From: M0103 sp040386155
GTDB taxonomy: Bacteria > Bacteroidota > Bacteroidia > Flavobacteriales_D > Crocinitomicaceae
Direction: 5' to 3'
Length of the DNA stretch: 64,000 nt
NCBI GenBank assembly: GCA_040386155.1
Contig: JAZKFZ010000004.1
Location: 1-64,000 of the forward strand
In this document: positions 53,748 to 61,257 of the stretch, piece by piece
Numbering within the stretch: position 1 is the first letter of the stretch
How the letters are laid out: every line of letters starts with the position of its first letter
The notes under the pieces: model-generated
Seen by the model: only the letters and a program-made list of their open reading frames with translations
Database searches by the model: none
Told to the model about the DNA's origin: nothing
Made by a program: the position numbers and the translations under genes

Positions 53748-55181
53748 ATGCAAAAGAAGTTCCTATCGAATTTAGTCCTCATGATTTTTTTAAATCTGTT
53801 GATTAAACCGGTAGCAATTTTCGGAATCGATGCAACAGTGCAAAATAGAGTTGGAACTGAAGCGTACGGACTGTATTTCTCACTCATCAACTTATCACTT
53901 CTATTCAATATTTTTCTCGATTTAGGCATCAATAATTTTACGATTAGGAACATTGCCCAAAATCCCAAAGTGCTCTCTAACTATTGGGGAAAATTACTTT
54001 CATTACGAATGCTACTTTTCTTCCTCTACGGCATTATCACAATGGGTGTTGCGCTTGTCAGCGATTACAGCCCACAGCAAATTGGAATGTTGGCAGTGTT
54101 GATGGTGAATCAACTATTAGTGGCCTTCATTGTGTTCATTAGAAGTCATTTTAGTGGACTCTTTCTCTTCAAAACAGATGCATTGATTTCTGTGTTAGAT
54201 CGTTTCCTTTTGATTATTATTGGCGGTGTATTCTTGTTTACAGAAGTTGTCGATCAACCCTTTCAAATCGAATGGTTTATTTGGATTCAAACAGTGTGCT
54301 ATGCTGCCACTTTGTTCCTAGCATTTATTCTCCTTGTAGCTAAATCTGGCCTTCCAAAAATTAAATTTTCGCTTCCATTTTCAATTGTAATTCTTAGAAA
54401 GAGTATGCCTTTTGCCATCTTGGTGCTGCTGATGATGGTGTACACGCGCACCGACTCCGTATTGCTAGAACGAATTCATCCAAATGGCGCCAGAGAGGCA
54501 GGAATCTATGCGCAAGGCTTCCGTTTATTGGATGCCTTCTATATGTTCGGGATGATTTTTGCTAACTTGCTGCTACCAATTTTCTCTAAAATGCTGGCAG
54601 ATAAGTCGAAAGATTTACATGATTTGTTCAACTCTTCAAGGAATTTATTAATCAGTGGCTCCATCTTAATTGGATTCGTTTGTCACTTCAATGCGGAATG
54701 GTTAATCACATTAATATATAAAAGTCATAGTCCAGAGGCTATTCTTGTTTTTCAGTTACTCATGTGGACTTTCATTGCATTTTGTATCAATTTCATCTAT
54801 GGAACTTTCCTCACGGCTTCAGGCGATTTGAAAATGCTCAATTACTTTTCTTTGGGTGCGGTACTCTTCAATTTATCACTCAATTTTGCATTCATTCCTG
54901 AGTACGGAGCTGTTGGCACTGCGCTTGTAGCTTTGCTAACACAGTCCATTTTGGCAATTGTGCAAGCAATATGGGTGCATCACAAGTTTAAGTTTTCAAT
55001 TACCATCAAGGTACTGGCAAACACCGTTGTTTTCATCATTTGCATCACTTTGTTGTCACTTGCCAAAGCGCAAATTCCTTACTTCATTATTGTGCAAATT
55101 GGGGTGGGCTTATTGCTGCTTTTTGCTTTGAAATTGATTGATCTTCGCAGCATCGTAAAAGCTGTTTTTCAGAAAGATTAG
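53748..55181 (+). CDS. Wzx-type polysaccharide flippase
   Basis: A 477-residue protein with 12-14 predicted helices and the MOP/Wzx layout: 'NRVGTEAYGLYFSLINLSLLFNIFLDLGINNFTIRNIAQN' near the N-terminus and 'YGAVGTALVALLTQSILAIVQ' near residue 390. It probably flips lipid-linked oligosaccharides across the inner membrane. No glycan genes are adjacent here. Own promoter; ends at a terminator that carries an inserted repeat. Confidence 0.85.
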   Translation: MQKKFLSNLVLMIFLNLLIKPVAIFGIDATVQNRVGTEAYGLYFSLINLSLLFNIFLDLGINNFTIRNIAQNPKVLSNYWGKLLSLRMLLFFLYGIITMGVALVSDYSPQQIGMLAVLMVNQLLVAFIVFIRSHFSGLFLFKTDALISVLDRFLLIIIGGVFLFTEVVDQPFQIEWFIWIQTVCYAATLFLAFILLVAKSGLPKIKFSLPFSIVILRKSMPFAILVLLMMVYTRTDSVLLERIHPNGAREAGIYAQGFRLLDAFYMFGMIFANLLLPIFSKMLADKSKDLHDLFNSSRNLLISGSILIGFVCHFNAEWLITLIYKSHSPEAILVFQLLMWTFIAFCINFIYGTFLTASGDLKMLNYFSLGAVLFNLSLNFAFIPEYGAVGTALVALLTQSILAIVQAIWVHHKFKFSITIKVLANTVVFIICITLLSLAKAQIPYFIIVQIGVGLLLLFALKLIDLRSIVKAVFQKD

Positions 55182-55190
55182 TAAAAATAG

Positions 55191-55233
55191 AAAACCGCCG
55201 GTCCCTGAGCTTGTCGAAGGGCGGCGGTTTTTG
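55191..55233 (+). terminator. Flippase terminator with REP-like sequence in its loop
   Basis: Stem AAAACCGCCG (55191-55200) pairs perfectly with 55222-55231. The loop is 21 nt, GTCCCTGAGCTTGTCGAAGG plus G, instead of the usual 4-8, and can itself pair CCCT/AGGG. The loop sequence is one I remember as a dispersed repeat in this phylum. Confidence 0.75.
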
Positions 55234-55433
55234 TTCTAAATAGAACTTTTTTTATTTCAAAAGCAAACTGGTCTAGTCTAACTATTTAGCAGCGTAAGTT
55301 AAGGATATACAAGGTTTTGAAATAAGTTAGCGCTTTCTTTTTGAAAAAGTTTTATACCGCTATCGCTACTAATCAACTTTCTCCAAGCAAAACTAATTTT
55401 ACCTCATAAAAAAAGTGCCCTTAAGACACTTTT
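55234..55433. other. Intergenic region ahead of the accessory block
   Basis: From 55182 to 55486 there is no complete gene. Besides the flippase terminator there is a symmetrical terminator at about 55408-55435 (AAAAAAGTG...CACTTTTTT) that would end leftward transcripts from the minus-strand genes. The part 55234-55405 shows nothing I recognise. Confidence 0.5.
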
Positions 55434-55505
55434 TTAGCTTTTCAAGAGACAAATAGCTATAAAACATTTAGTTACAAAACCGCCTGCTAAAGTGATACGC
55501 GACCC
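55434..55505 (-). pseudogene. Coding scrap 'GSRITLAGGFVT', copy 1
   Basis: On the minus strand this reads GSRITLAGGFVT, then CFI, ending in LLKS and a stop, with a terminator just after. It has no start of its own and overlaps the end of the 55487-55780 gene. A second version is at 56331-56438, with changes mostly conservative. This suggests the conserved 3' end of a larger gene left behind by cassette exchange. Confidence 0.5.
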
Positions 55506-55780
55506 TTTATTTTTATTATGACAAAATCAATCAAAAGAATAAAAGATGATACAATAACAATATCAAGAATCAAATTTTTTAAATTAAAGCCATGAATTCC
55601 AAGATTAGAAAATGTTGACTCATATTGATATTTTAAAGGAAACCCCACTTCATTAAAAACCTCGTTTGAGAATCGAATTTGAAATAGATGTTGTATATGG
55701 CTTACAGAAAACACACACAAAATACTGACTAACAAAACTTTAATTATTTTTACAATCATCTTAATCTTCATTATTATCAT
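55487..55780 (-). CDS. Small two-helix membrane protein, unknown
   Basis: A 97-residue protein with helices at about 8-28 and 68-90. No domain recognised. Its last codons (GRVSL) lie in the repeated block that also occurs at 56331-56404, so its C-terminus may be created by that block. Very AT-rich, like the other genes up to 61 kb. Could be an immunity-type membrane protein, by position only. Confidence 0.45.
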   Translation of the reverse strand: MIIMKIKMIVKIIKVLLVSILCVFSVSHIQHLFQIRFSNEVFNEVGFPLKYQYESTFSNLGIHGFNLKNLILDIVIVSSFILLIDFVIIKIKGRVSL

Positions 55781-55798
55781 TACATAAACTTTCCTTTA

Positions 55799-55830
55799 TA
55801 AAAAAAGTGTCTTTTAGGCACTTTTTTTAG
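55799..55830 (-). terminator. Terminator and 'LLKS-stop' scrap
   Basis: AAAAAAAGTG...CACTTTTTTT with an adjoining TAGCTTTTCAA, the same arrangement as at 55408-55445. It follows the 55907-56296 gene on the minus strand. Confidence 0.6.
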
Positions 55831-55906
55831 CTTTTCAATAATTAAGCTACTAATTTTTAATATTGTTAATTTGATAGATGATCCCGAAAATTTGATACAC
55901 GTCCCA

Positions 55907-56296
55907 CTACCCAAATTCCTCATCTATTAATCTTTTGTAATAAATATATTCCCTTAATTCAAAAAATTTCTCGTCTTCATCAATATCACCATCTAGAAAG
56001 AAATTCATAAAATTTGGTATTTTAATCCAGTCTTCAAACATTAGGCTCAAATCTCCACTTCCATAATCAATACTTAGTACCCAGTGCTGTGATACACGGG
56101 AATCAATTATTTCAAAAAAAGCAGCATTATAACTAATAGGATAATAATTATGTACCTCTAAAATAAAGTAAGATTCTCCTTTCCTTTGATAAAATCCCAT
56201 TACTTGATACTCTGAACCAGATTCCAAAAATAAGATTTCACCTTCACTTTCTTTTAACAAAGAAATTTCTTCTTTTGATTTAAAATTTACTCGCAT
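55907..56296 (-). CDS. Small acidic cytoplasmic protein, unknown
   Basis: A 129-residue acidic protein without signal peptide ('EGEILFLESGSEYQVMGF', 'HWVLSIDYGSGDLSLMFEDW'). Size, acidity and its place before a conserved 3' scrap and terminator fit an immunity protein for a secreted toxin, but no family motif is recognised. Confidence 0.55.
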   Translation of the reverse strand: MRVNFKSKEEISLLKESEGEILFLESGSEYQVMGFYQRKGESYFILEVHNYYPISYNAAFFEIIDSRVSQHWVLSIDYGSGDLSLMFEDWIKIPNFMNFFLDGDIDEDEKFFELREYIYYKRLIDEEFG

Positions 56297-56330
56297 TATT
56301 TTTTTCTTAAGGACTTTTTTAATTGCTTTT

Positions 56331-56438
56331 TTAGCTTTTCAAGAAACAAAAAACTATAAAACAGCTAGTTACAAAACCACCTGCTAATGTGATACGCGAC
56401 CCTATGGTGCCTCGCCCATTACCACCATCTTCCTCCAT
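56331..56438 (-). pseudogene. Coding scrap 'GGNGRGTIGSRITLAGGFVT', copy 2
   Basis: A 35-codon frame starts 6 bp after the stop of the 56444-57028 gene and ends '...CFLKS' plus stop. Bases 56327-56404 are clearly related to 55432-55506, and differences mostly keep or conservatively alter residues. Probably the tail of a lost polymorphic-toxin-type gene. Confidence 0.5.
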
Positions 56439-56443
56439 ATCAT

Positions 56444-57028
56444 TTATTTTGAATTTAAAAAGTGACAAATTGAAGAATCACCTGAGTGGATAATATTTCC
56501 AGTACATATTATCCATTCCTTATTTATTGGATAATACCAGTTAGTTATTTTTGACTTATCTCCCTTAAGGGTTTTATAATCCTTCAAATTAAAATAAACT
56601 CTTTTAAATTTATTTTCGTCAATTACTCTGACTAGGTAAGAGTGATCTAGACTATAATGATTTGCTTTATTTATTGTGAACGCAAGAAAAACATTTTTAA
56701 GAAACGTAGTACCTGTCAACTCTAGTCTTGGCTTCCTTTTATGAATTATTGCTTCCTGTTCCTTTGTCATTATTTCAAATTTTGAGGAATCGTACAAATG
56801 ATCAATTGTTCCTTCTTGAACAAATAATTCAGTTGTAGGAGACATGTTAATAAAAAATACATTACATGAATCAAAATAAGTGCTATCAAATAAAGGGAGT
56901 AATTCTTCTAATTCAGAATTATAATTTTTGTGTATTCTTATTCCCTCTTTAATTATTCCATTACTATCATCATAACATGAATGTAAGCCAAAACTTAAAA
57001 TCAAAATAAAATAAATTTGTTTTTTCAT
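56444..57028 (-). CDS. Lipoprotein of unknown function (immunity-like)
   Basis: A 194-residue protein with a lipobox 'FGLHSC' (Cys18). The mature part has no recognised domain ('DSTYFDSCNVFFINMSPTTE', 'NWYYPINKEWIICTGN'). It belongs to a series of same-strand AT-rich lipoprotein genes with conserved sequence directly 3' of each. Confidence 0.55.
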   Translation of the reverse strand: MKKQIYFILILSFGLHSCYDDSNGIIKEGIRIHKNYNSELEELLPLFDSTYFDSCNVFFINMSPTTELFVQEGTIDHLYDSSKFEIMTKEQEAIIHKRKPRLELTGTTFLKNVFLAFTINKANHYSLDHSYLVRVIDENKFKRVYFNLKDYKTLKGDKSKITNWYYPINKEWIICTGNIIHSGDSSICHFLNSK

Positions 57029-57089
57029 ATTTACTTCTTTACTCCTTTTGTTTCAATAAGATTTTTATCCTTAGCCACTTTCAGTTTTA

Positions 57090-57155
57090 TCAAATCATAT
57101 GCTTTCTATGCTTAATATTCCGAAAATAGCTCAAGTGTGAGCTTGATGCATTACC
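57090..57155 (-). pseudogene. Coding scrap 'GNASSSHLSYFRN'
   Basis: The minus-strand reading GNASSSHLSYFRN continues a few codons to a stop. The first bases supply the stop codon of the 57151-57903 gene. Close relative of the scrap at 57979-58059. Confidence 0.5.
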
Positions 57156-57903
57156 GAAAATTCAGCGTCCCCTCCCAAAATAAATCTCCCGTAATTTTTA
57201 CTTTTAATGTGCTATCTACATAATTAGAAAACTCAAAAAAATCATCTATTTTTCTTTTCCCCCAATAAATAAATGAAGCCTTCAAAACATCACCTTCTAG
57301 GGTTTCAATCCTAACATTAATTGATGACCCAAGGCCCCCAAAATCAATAATATTACATAGCTCACTATCTAGTTCTATTAAAGCTCCCCCATCTTTTTTA
57401 GAAAAATCTTTAAATTTATAACTTTGTGGATTATGGTTATTTGTATCTAAACACTCATATAAATTACTATTAGAATAATACAGATTTAATAGAATGTCTG
57501 CCCTTTGTTTATACTCAAAGTTATGTTGGTCACGAAAAAGAACTGAATCAATTTGCACCGATGATGGTTTATCTTGAAAAATTTGATTGAGATTTTCCGA
57601 ACTAAAAATTCGATGATTTGAAACAAATGTTTTATTCTTGTACTTGAAATAAAACTTAGTCACTTCATACAGGTAAGTCTTCTCAGATGGCTCATCTAAC
57701 ACTATAAGCTTTGAGAAACGTAAATTATCAAAAAGCACACTGTCCCTACTATCTGGTAATATAATTACGCTAGTAGGATTACCTCTTTGGTAAATTTTAT
57801 TATGTTCGTTTTTCTCAGTTAACATTTTACATCCAGTTAAATGTAAAAGTAAAAAGCATAATACAATAGCCTTACTTACTCTCAATATAATCACTGTTAC
57901 CAT
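57151..57903 (-). CDS. Lipoprotein of unknown function (immunity-like)
   Basis: A 250-residue protein with a lipobox 'LLHLTGC' (Cys about 25). A shorter start (GTG, about 57879) would give a more usual signal length. The first 30 bp overlap, in another frame, the end of an ORF scrap ('...NGNSDYIESK'), like a toxin tail followed by its immunity gene. The stop codon lies in the repeated block GGTAATGCA. No domain recognised. Confidence 0.55.
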   Translation of the reverse strand: MVTVIILRVSKAIVLCFLLLHLTGCKMLTEKNEHNKIYQRGNPTSVIILPDSRDSVLFDNLRFSKLIVLDEPSEKTYLYEVTKFYFKYKNKTFVSNHRIFSSENLNQIFQDKPSSVQIDSVLFRDQHNFEYKQRADILLNLYYSNSNLYECLDTNNHNPQSYKFKDFSKKDGGALIELDSELCNIIDFGGLGSSINVRIETLEGDVLKASFIYWGKRKIDDFFEFSNYVDSTLKVKITGDLFWEGTLNFR

Positions 57904-57973
57904 TTTTGTCCATTAAAATTTGACCAGAGTACCCAGTATCTCCAAGTACTGTTGTTGTCACACCATTAAATGG
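57872..57973 (-). pseudogene. Coding scrap 'GVTTTVLGDTGYSGQIL'
   Basis: A 33-codon open stretch without a start reads NGVTTTVLGDTGYSGQIL and ends NSDYIESK, overlapping the next lipoprotein gene by about 30 bp. It looks like the C-terminal end of a lost larger protein. Confidence 0.45.
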
Positions 57974-57978
57974 TTACT

Positions 57979-58059
57979 CTATCTGCTAATAAAACCAGCA
58001 GTTTTCATCACTGGTTTTCTATTCCTAAAATAGCTCAAGTGTGAGCTTGGTGCATTACC
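57979..58059 (-). pseudogene. Coding scrap 'GNAPSSHLSYFRNRK'
   Basis: It begins 2 bp after the stop of the 58062-58682 gene and reads GNAPSSHLSYFRNRK...TAGFISR, then stop. Bases 58021-58059 match 57116-57154 at nearly every position. Confidence 0.55.
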
Positions 58060-58061
58060 AC

Positions 58062-58682
58062 TTAATTGATAGTAAATCCATAAATTGAATCAACTTGTTC
58101 CATTGAGAATGTTGTTGTAAATCTGCTTTTACCACCAATAATTGAAGAAAAGCCAACATAATCAATATTTGTATTAGAGAAAACATCAAGTCCTTCAAAT
58201 TGATGATTATTTTCAAATGAAAGCTTGTTAATTTCGCTTGTTAATTTTTCTTTGGAAATTGAATTTTTTAATTCACTAGTAAATAAATTGTATAATGTCA
58301 AAATTTGGCCTTTTTGTACATCTTCGGTTAACTTATCAAACAATATTTTTCTTTTTTTAACTTCAAAAAAATGATTTCGGGTAAAAGATTGAATTGTACT
58401 GCCATTACTATCTTTAATGGTATAGTTATTAAATACCAACTTTTCATTTTCAAGATTTTGAATAAAATCGAACAATACTTTTCCGTAAAATAATCTTAAA
58501 TCATTGTCACATTGTGACTGAATTTCAATTTCTTTAGTATTATTATTCTCCTTCAGTTTAAAGTAACAATTATTTTGTTTTATGGTTGTCTTTAAAGCCT
58601 CCTCCAATTTTGCTGTATTTTGTTGATTACAACTTGAAACAACTAAAAGTGTTATATAAATAATTAGTTTTTTTCTTTTCAT
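58062..58682 (-). CDS. Lipoprotein of unknown function (immunity-like)
   Basis: A 206-residue protein with a lipobox 'VVSSC' (Cys18). The part 'LTEDVQKGQILTLYNLFTSELKNSI' weakly recalls DUF3887/NTF2-like folds, which I do not assert. Same strand and layout as its neighbours: stop codon followed at once by the GGTAATGCACC block. Confidence 0.55.
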   Translation of the reverse strand: MKRKKLIIYITLLVVSSCNQQNTAKLEEALKTTIKQNNCYFKLKENNNTKEIEIQSQCDNDLRLFYGKVLFDFIQNLENEKLVFNNYTIKDSNGSTIQSFTRNHFFEVKKRKILFDKLTEDVQKGQILTLYNLFTSELKNSISKEKLTSEINKLSFENNHQFEGLDVFSNTNIDYVGFSSIIGGKSRFTTTFSMEQVDSIYGFTIN

Positions 58683-58784
58683 ATTTTATTTTTTGTCATA
58701 CCGCACACTACATAATCATTGATTTTCAAGCAATTAGATTTCAATAATTACCTAATCCGATAATTGAGTGCATTGTCCATTACC

Positions 58785-59177
58785 CTACTGTGTTTTCTCA
58801 CTAATAATTTCTTTTGTTTTAGGGTCTATGGTGTAAGATACATAGGTATCTGCTCCAAAATAGTTTTTAAAATAACCTATTCTAATAAAGTCTTGGTCTT
58901 TAAAATTATACCCACTTTTTTCAAACAGGGAAATAATTCTATTATTATAAGACTCAAAATCGATCGAATCATCAATATTTGCAAGGTCGATATAAAATGC
59001 TTTGGTAGTTTTTCCATTTCTATATTTACTACTATATGAATGGTCAAACTTTTCCAATTTTAATTCCTTAACAATTTTGTTCATTTCAGCTTTAGACTCC
59101 TTTGTCAATTTTTTCATTTCGGGTAGTCCACATGCAGATACAAAGAGGACAATCATTATTACAAGTATTTTTTTCAT
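58785..59177 (-). CDS. Small lipoprotein of unknown function
   Basis: A 130-residue protein with a lipobox 'LFVSAC' (Cys16) and a Lys/Glu-rich mature part ('MKKLTKESKAEMNKIVKELKLEKF'). Its stop is followed at once by GGTAATGGACAATGCAC, a diverged form of the block after the neighbouring genes. Confidence 0.55.
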   Translation of the reverse strand: MKKILVIMIVLFVSACGLPEMKKLTKESKAEMNKIVKELKLEKFDHSYSSKYRNGKTTKAFYIDLANIDDSIDFESYNNRIISLFEKSGYNFKDQDFIRIGYFKNYFGADTYVSYTIDPKTKEIISEKTQ

Positions 59178-59264
59178 ACGATATTTTATTTAGTCGTCAT
59201 TCTTTTTTATCGAATAATCTACTGCGATTCCTTTTGATTTTATAGGTGCTGCTATGAATTTGTA

Positions 59265-59567
59265 TCATCCGTTGGGTTTGTAGTTATGTTCGCTGCGGTT
59301 GTCGATGAAGGCAACAAGCTCTATGGATTTAGAAAGTATGCGGTATATTAGAGAAGTTTGCTCAGAGATTACACATTTACGAACTTTTAGCTTTTTTAGC
59401 TCAGGACACAATTTCAAATTGGAGGATAGATTTTTAAGCAATTCCTCTGTTAGATATTCAAAATGACTTGCTTCTCTGACAGTCCACTTTTCATGGATAA
59501 AAGACAGAGTTTCAATGTAGGATTCATCAGCTCTTTCAGTCCAATGAATCAAATACTGTTTACTCAT
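59265..59567 (-). CDS. RelE/ParE-type toxin
   Basis: A 100-residue type II toxin. 'YLIHWTERADESYIETLSFI', 'CPELKKLKVRKCVISEQTSLIYRIL' and 'IELVAFIDNRSEHNYK' fit the ParE/RelE fold. ParE members inhibit gyrase and RelE members cut mRNA; which applies here cannot be told. Its start overlaps the antitoxin stop (ATGA). The pair sits in the accessory region, a usual place for such modules. Confidence 0.8.
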   Translation of the reverse strand: MSKQYLIHWTERADESYIETLSFIHEKWTVREASHFEYLTEELLKNLSSNLKLCPELKKLKVRKCVISEQTSLIYRILSKSIELVAFIDNRSEHNYKPNG

Positions 59568-59815
59568 ACTGTGCGCCCCAGTACTTTATCTGCTTTTGCT
59601 TTGACCTCAGAATATGGAACAAAACGCTTGTTGTCAGCATCTTCAATTCCTTGTTGAATAGATGCCTTTGCCTTATCAGATAGTGATTCATACCAATCAT
59701 CTTCACTGCCAGCAGAAGCCTTAGAAAGTAGTGTGTACACCGCTTCCAATATGCTGCTGTCACTAACCCCGTCAATTAACTGGTGCAAGTTTAACTTTAA
59801 TTCTGACGTGCTCAT
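59564..59815 (-). CDS. Antitoxin of the ParE/RelE module
   Basis: An 83-residue acidic protein starting at 59815 (MSTSELKLNLHQLIDGV); the longer open frame overlaps the promoter. The C-terminal half ('SDKAKASIQQGIEDADNKRFVPYSEVKAKADKVLG') is the toxin-binding helix-loop typical of 'addiction module component' antitoxins. It precedes the toxin and is translationally coupled to it. Confidence 0.8.
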   Translation of the reverse strand: MSTSELKLNLHQLIDGVSDSSILEAVYTLLSKASAGSEDDWYESLSDKAKASIQQGIEDADNKRFVPYSEVKAKADKVLGRTV

Positions 59816-59819
59816 ATAC

Positions 59820-59827
59820 CAAAGATA
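59820..59827 (-). promoter_or_regulatory. -7 element TATCTTTG of the toxin-antitoxin operon
   Basis: On the minus strand, 4 nt before the antitoxin ATG at 59815. Confidence 0.55.
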
Positions 59828-59948
59828 AGACAATAAGTTGAAAATGTTTCTGAAATAACTGTTAAATGTGTATGCTTAACAGTACTTATGGAGTAGTAAA
59901 TTTTGATGTTGAACGTTAAGGAAGTTAAGGAAAAGGGTCAAATTGATT

Positions 59949-60366
59949 ATGAGAGAAAGCACTGCTTTCGAAGGACGAGTGCTTTTGCTGGCAAGCAAAA
60001 ATAGCACGGGGGAAATGGGTCATAGAATTGCCAAGCACGTCCTCACTTCTGCCAACGTCTTGGAGAGCTCTACCTACTACATTTTGGATGCACTAGGGAA
60101 GAAAAAGCGCTAGCTTTTGAAGACGAACAGCAGGCGAACTCGCGCCGTGGCTGTGAGGTACGATGGCTACCTACGAACGTGAAATAATTGGAGCGAATAT
60201 TTATTATTCCGAAAAAGAGCGTTACATTTATGGTAGCGCACGACTTGGAGTTATTATGAAGCTTTCGTCATGTCAACAACTGTTAGTTTTACATCAGCAA
60301 TTAAATCTACAACAAGCGTGTATTTGGACACAAAAAGGTGGAAAAATCTTGGTAAGGAAATTTTAA
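59949..60366 (+). pseudogene. Rhs/YD-repeat core fragment, broken
   Basis: Frame 1 (59949-60113) reads 'GEMGHRIAKH...STYYILDALG' and then stops. Another frame (60163-60366) reads 'MATYER...ERYIYGSARLGVI'. Together these are the order expected in Rhs core proteins (Y-D-x-x-G-x-R-I, YY-x-x-D-x-x-G-N-V-M-A-T-Y-E, IYGS-x-RLG). About 50-60 bp of foreign-looking sequence (about 60101-60161) separates the two where Rhs proteins have an unbroken 'GNVMATYE'. The downstream part after RLGV no longer resembles Rhs. The gene is a remnant. Confidence 0.65.
59951..60145. repeat. Related short elements flanking the Rhs scrap
   Basis: 59953-59978 (AAAGCACTGCTTTCGAAGGACGA region) resembles 60102-60128 (AAAAGCGCTAGCTTTTGAAGACGA region). 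Both begin with a small AAAGC/GCTTT hairpin. They may be copies of a small dispersed element that interrupted the Rhs gene. Confidence 0.4.
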
Positions 60367-60437
60367 ATGCTCTTGACTGGAATAAGAGTATGTATAATAT
60401 TCCCCTCCCTGCATTAGTTCCATTTTTAGTCTATTAA
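60270..60437 (+). CDS. Short ORF, possible displaced toxin tip
   Basis: A 55-residue frame (starts MSTTVSFTSAIKSTTSV; contains 'YLDTKRWKNLGKEILNALDW') overlaps the Rhs remnant in another frame and ends 12 bp before the 60450-61145 gene. No domain recognised. Position between an Rhs core scrap and an unknown membrane protein suggests the rest of a toxin domain; this is weak. Confidence 0.3.
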   Translation: MSTTVSFTSAIKSTTSVYLDTKRWKNLGKEILNALDWNKSMYNIPLPALVPFLVY

Positions 60438-60449
60438 AAAGTAATTGAA

Positions 60450-61145
60450 ATGACTTTTAAGATTACAATAAACAGAGTATTAGCACTTATATTTTCTGGA
60501 ATAGTATTTTATATGATATACTCTATTGTAGCTCCTTTGGTAAGTGCAAAATTATATGGGTACAAAGGGGACTGGTCAAAACATAAAAATTATATGTGGA
60601 TTTTTAAAGATTCTGCACGCTTTGAAATTGAAAACAACATTGCATATACATTTTTTAAGGAAAGTGATACCTATAATACCTATAGGTATTATGATCAACA
60701 ATATTTTAATAAAGGTGAATTAATGATTGTGGTTTGGGAGTTTAAGAACTGCGAAAATGTGGATTTGAATAGTATAAATATTATTGATGCAAAGGTGAGT
60801 GACCTTCAGTTTGAAAATTATGAAACACTTAATTTGAATAGTGAAAGAGAGGTCATAATCAATGATAAAATGACTTTAAGGCACGGTTTTAATGTGAAAA
60901 AATCTATGTATGATTCTATATTGGCAGAATATGATGAACCTCATTATAAAGGAGTTTGTGGATTCTTTCCAAGAATTGTTCTTTCAGATAAAAGCAACCA
61001 AAATATGATTGTTTTTAAGAATGATAATGAATATTGCTTAACATCCTTATTAGTTTATAAAAAAAATGACAGGATATATATTTTGGTGGTTACTTCACGA
61101 GATTATTTTGATCCAAAGGTTATTGATATCTTTGACTTTGGGTAG
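60450..61145 (+). CDS. Membrane-anchored protein, unknown (immunity-like)
   Basis: A 231-residue protein with one N-terminal helix (about 10-32) and a soluble beta-rich remainder. No domain recognised. It follows the Rhs fragment on the same strand, and its stop is followed at once by the GGTAGTGCACC block seen, in opposite orientation, after the lipoprotein genes at 57-58 kb. Context fits an immunity protein for an exported toxin. Confidence 0.5.
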   Translation: MTFKITINRVLALIFSGIVFYMIYSIVAPLVSAKLYGYKGDWSKHKNYMWIFKDSARFEIENNIAYTFFKESDTYNTYRYYDQQYFNKGELMIVVWEFKNCENVDLNSINIIDAKVSDLQFENYETLNLNSEREVIINDKMTLRHGFNVKKSMYDSILAEYDEPHYKGVCGFFPRIVLSDKSNQNMIVFKNDNEYCLTSLLVYKKNDRIYILVVTSRDYFDPKVIDIFDFG

Positions 61146-61233
61146 TGGTAGTGCACCAAACTTGCACCTGATGAAATGTAGACATTGCTCAATGAATTGC
61201 ATAAAGAAAGGAAAAATAGGTAAAATGTGGTAA
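61141..61233 (+). pseudogene. Coding scrap 'GSGSAPNLHLMK'
   Basis: In the frame at 61141 the sequence reads GSGSAPNLHLMK and continues to a stop at 61233. It overlaps the last codons of the 60450-61145 gene. Related to 'GNAPSSHLSYF' at 57979-58059 but on the plus strand. Confidence 0.4.
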
Positions 61234-61257
61234 GGTAGGAGTTATAGTAATCGAACG

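Noticed and set aside
55907..56296. SMI1/KNR4-type immunity protein
   Set aside because: Size fits but the family motifs are not visible, so the gene is left as unknown.
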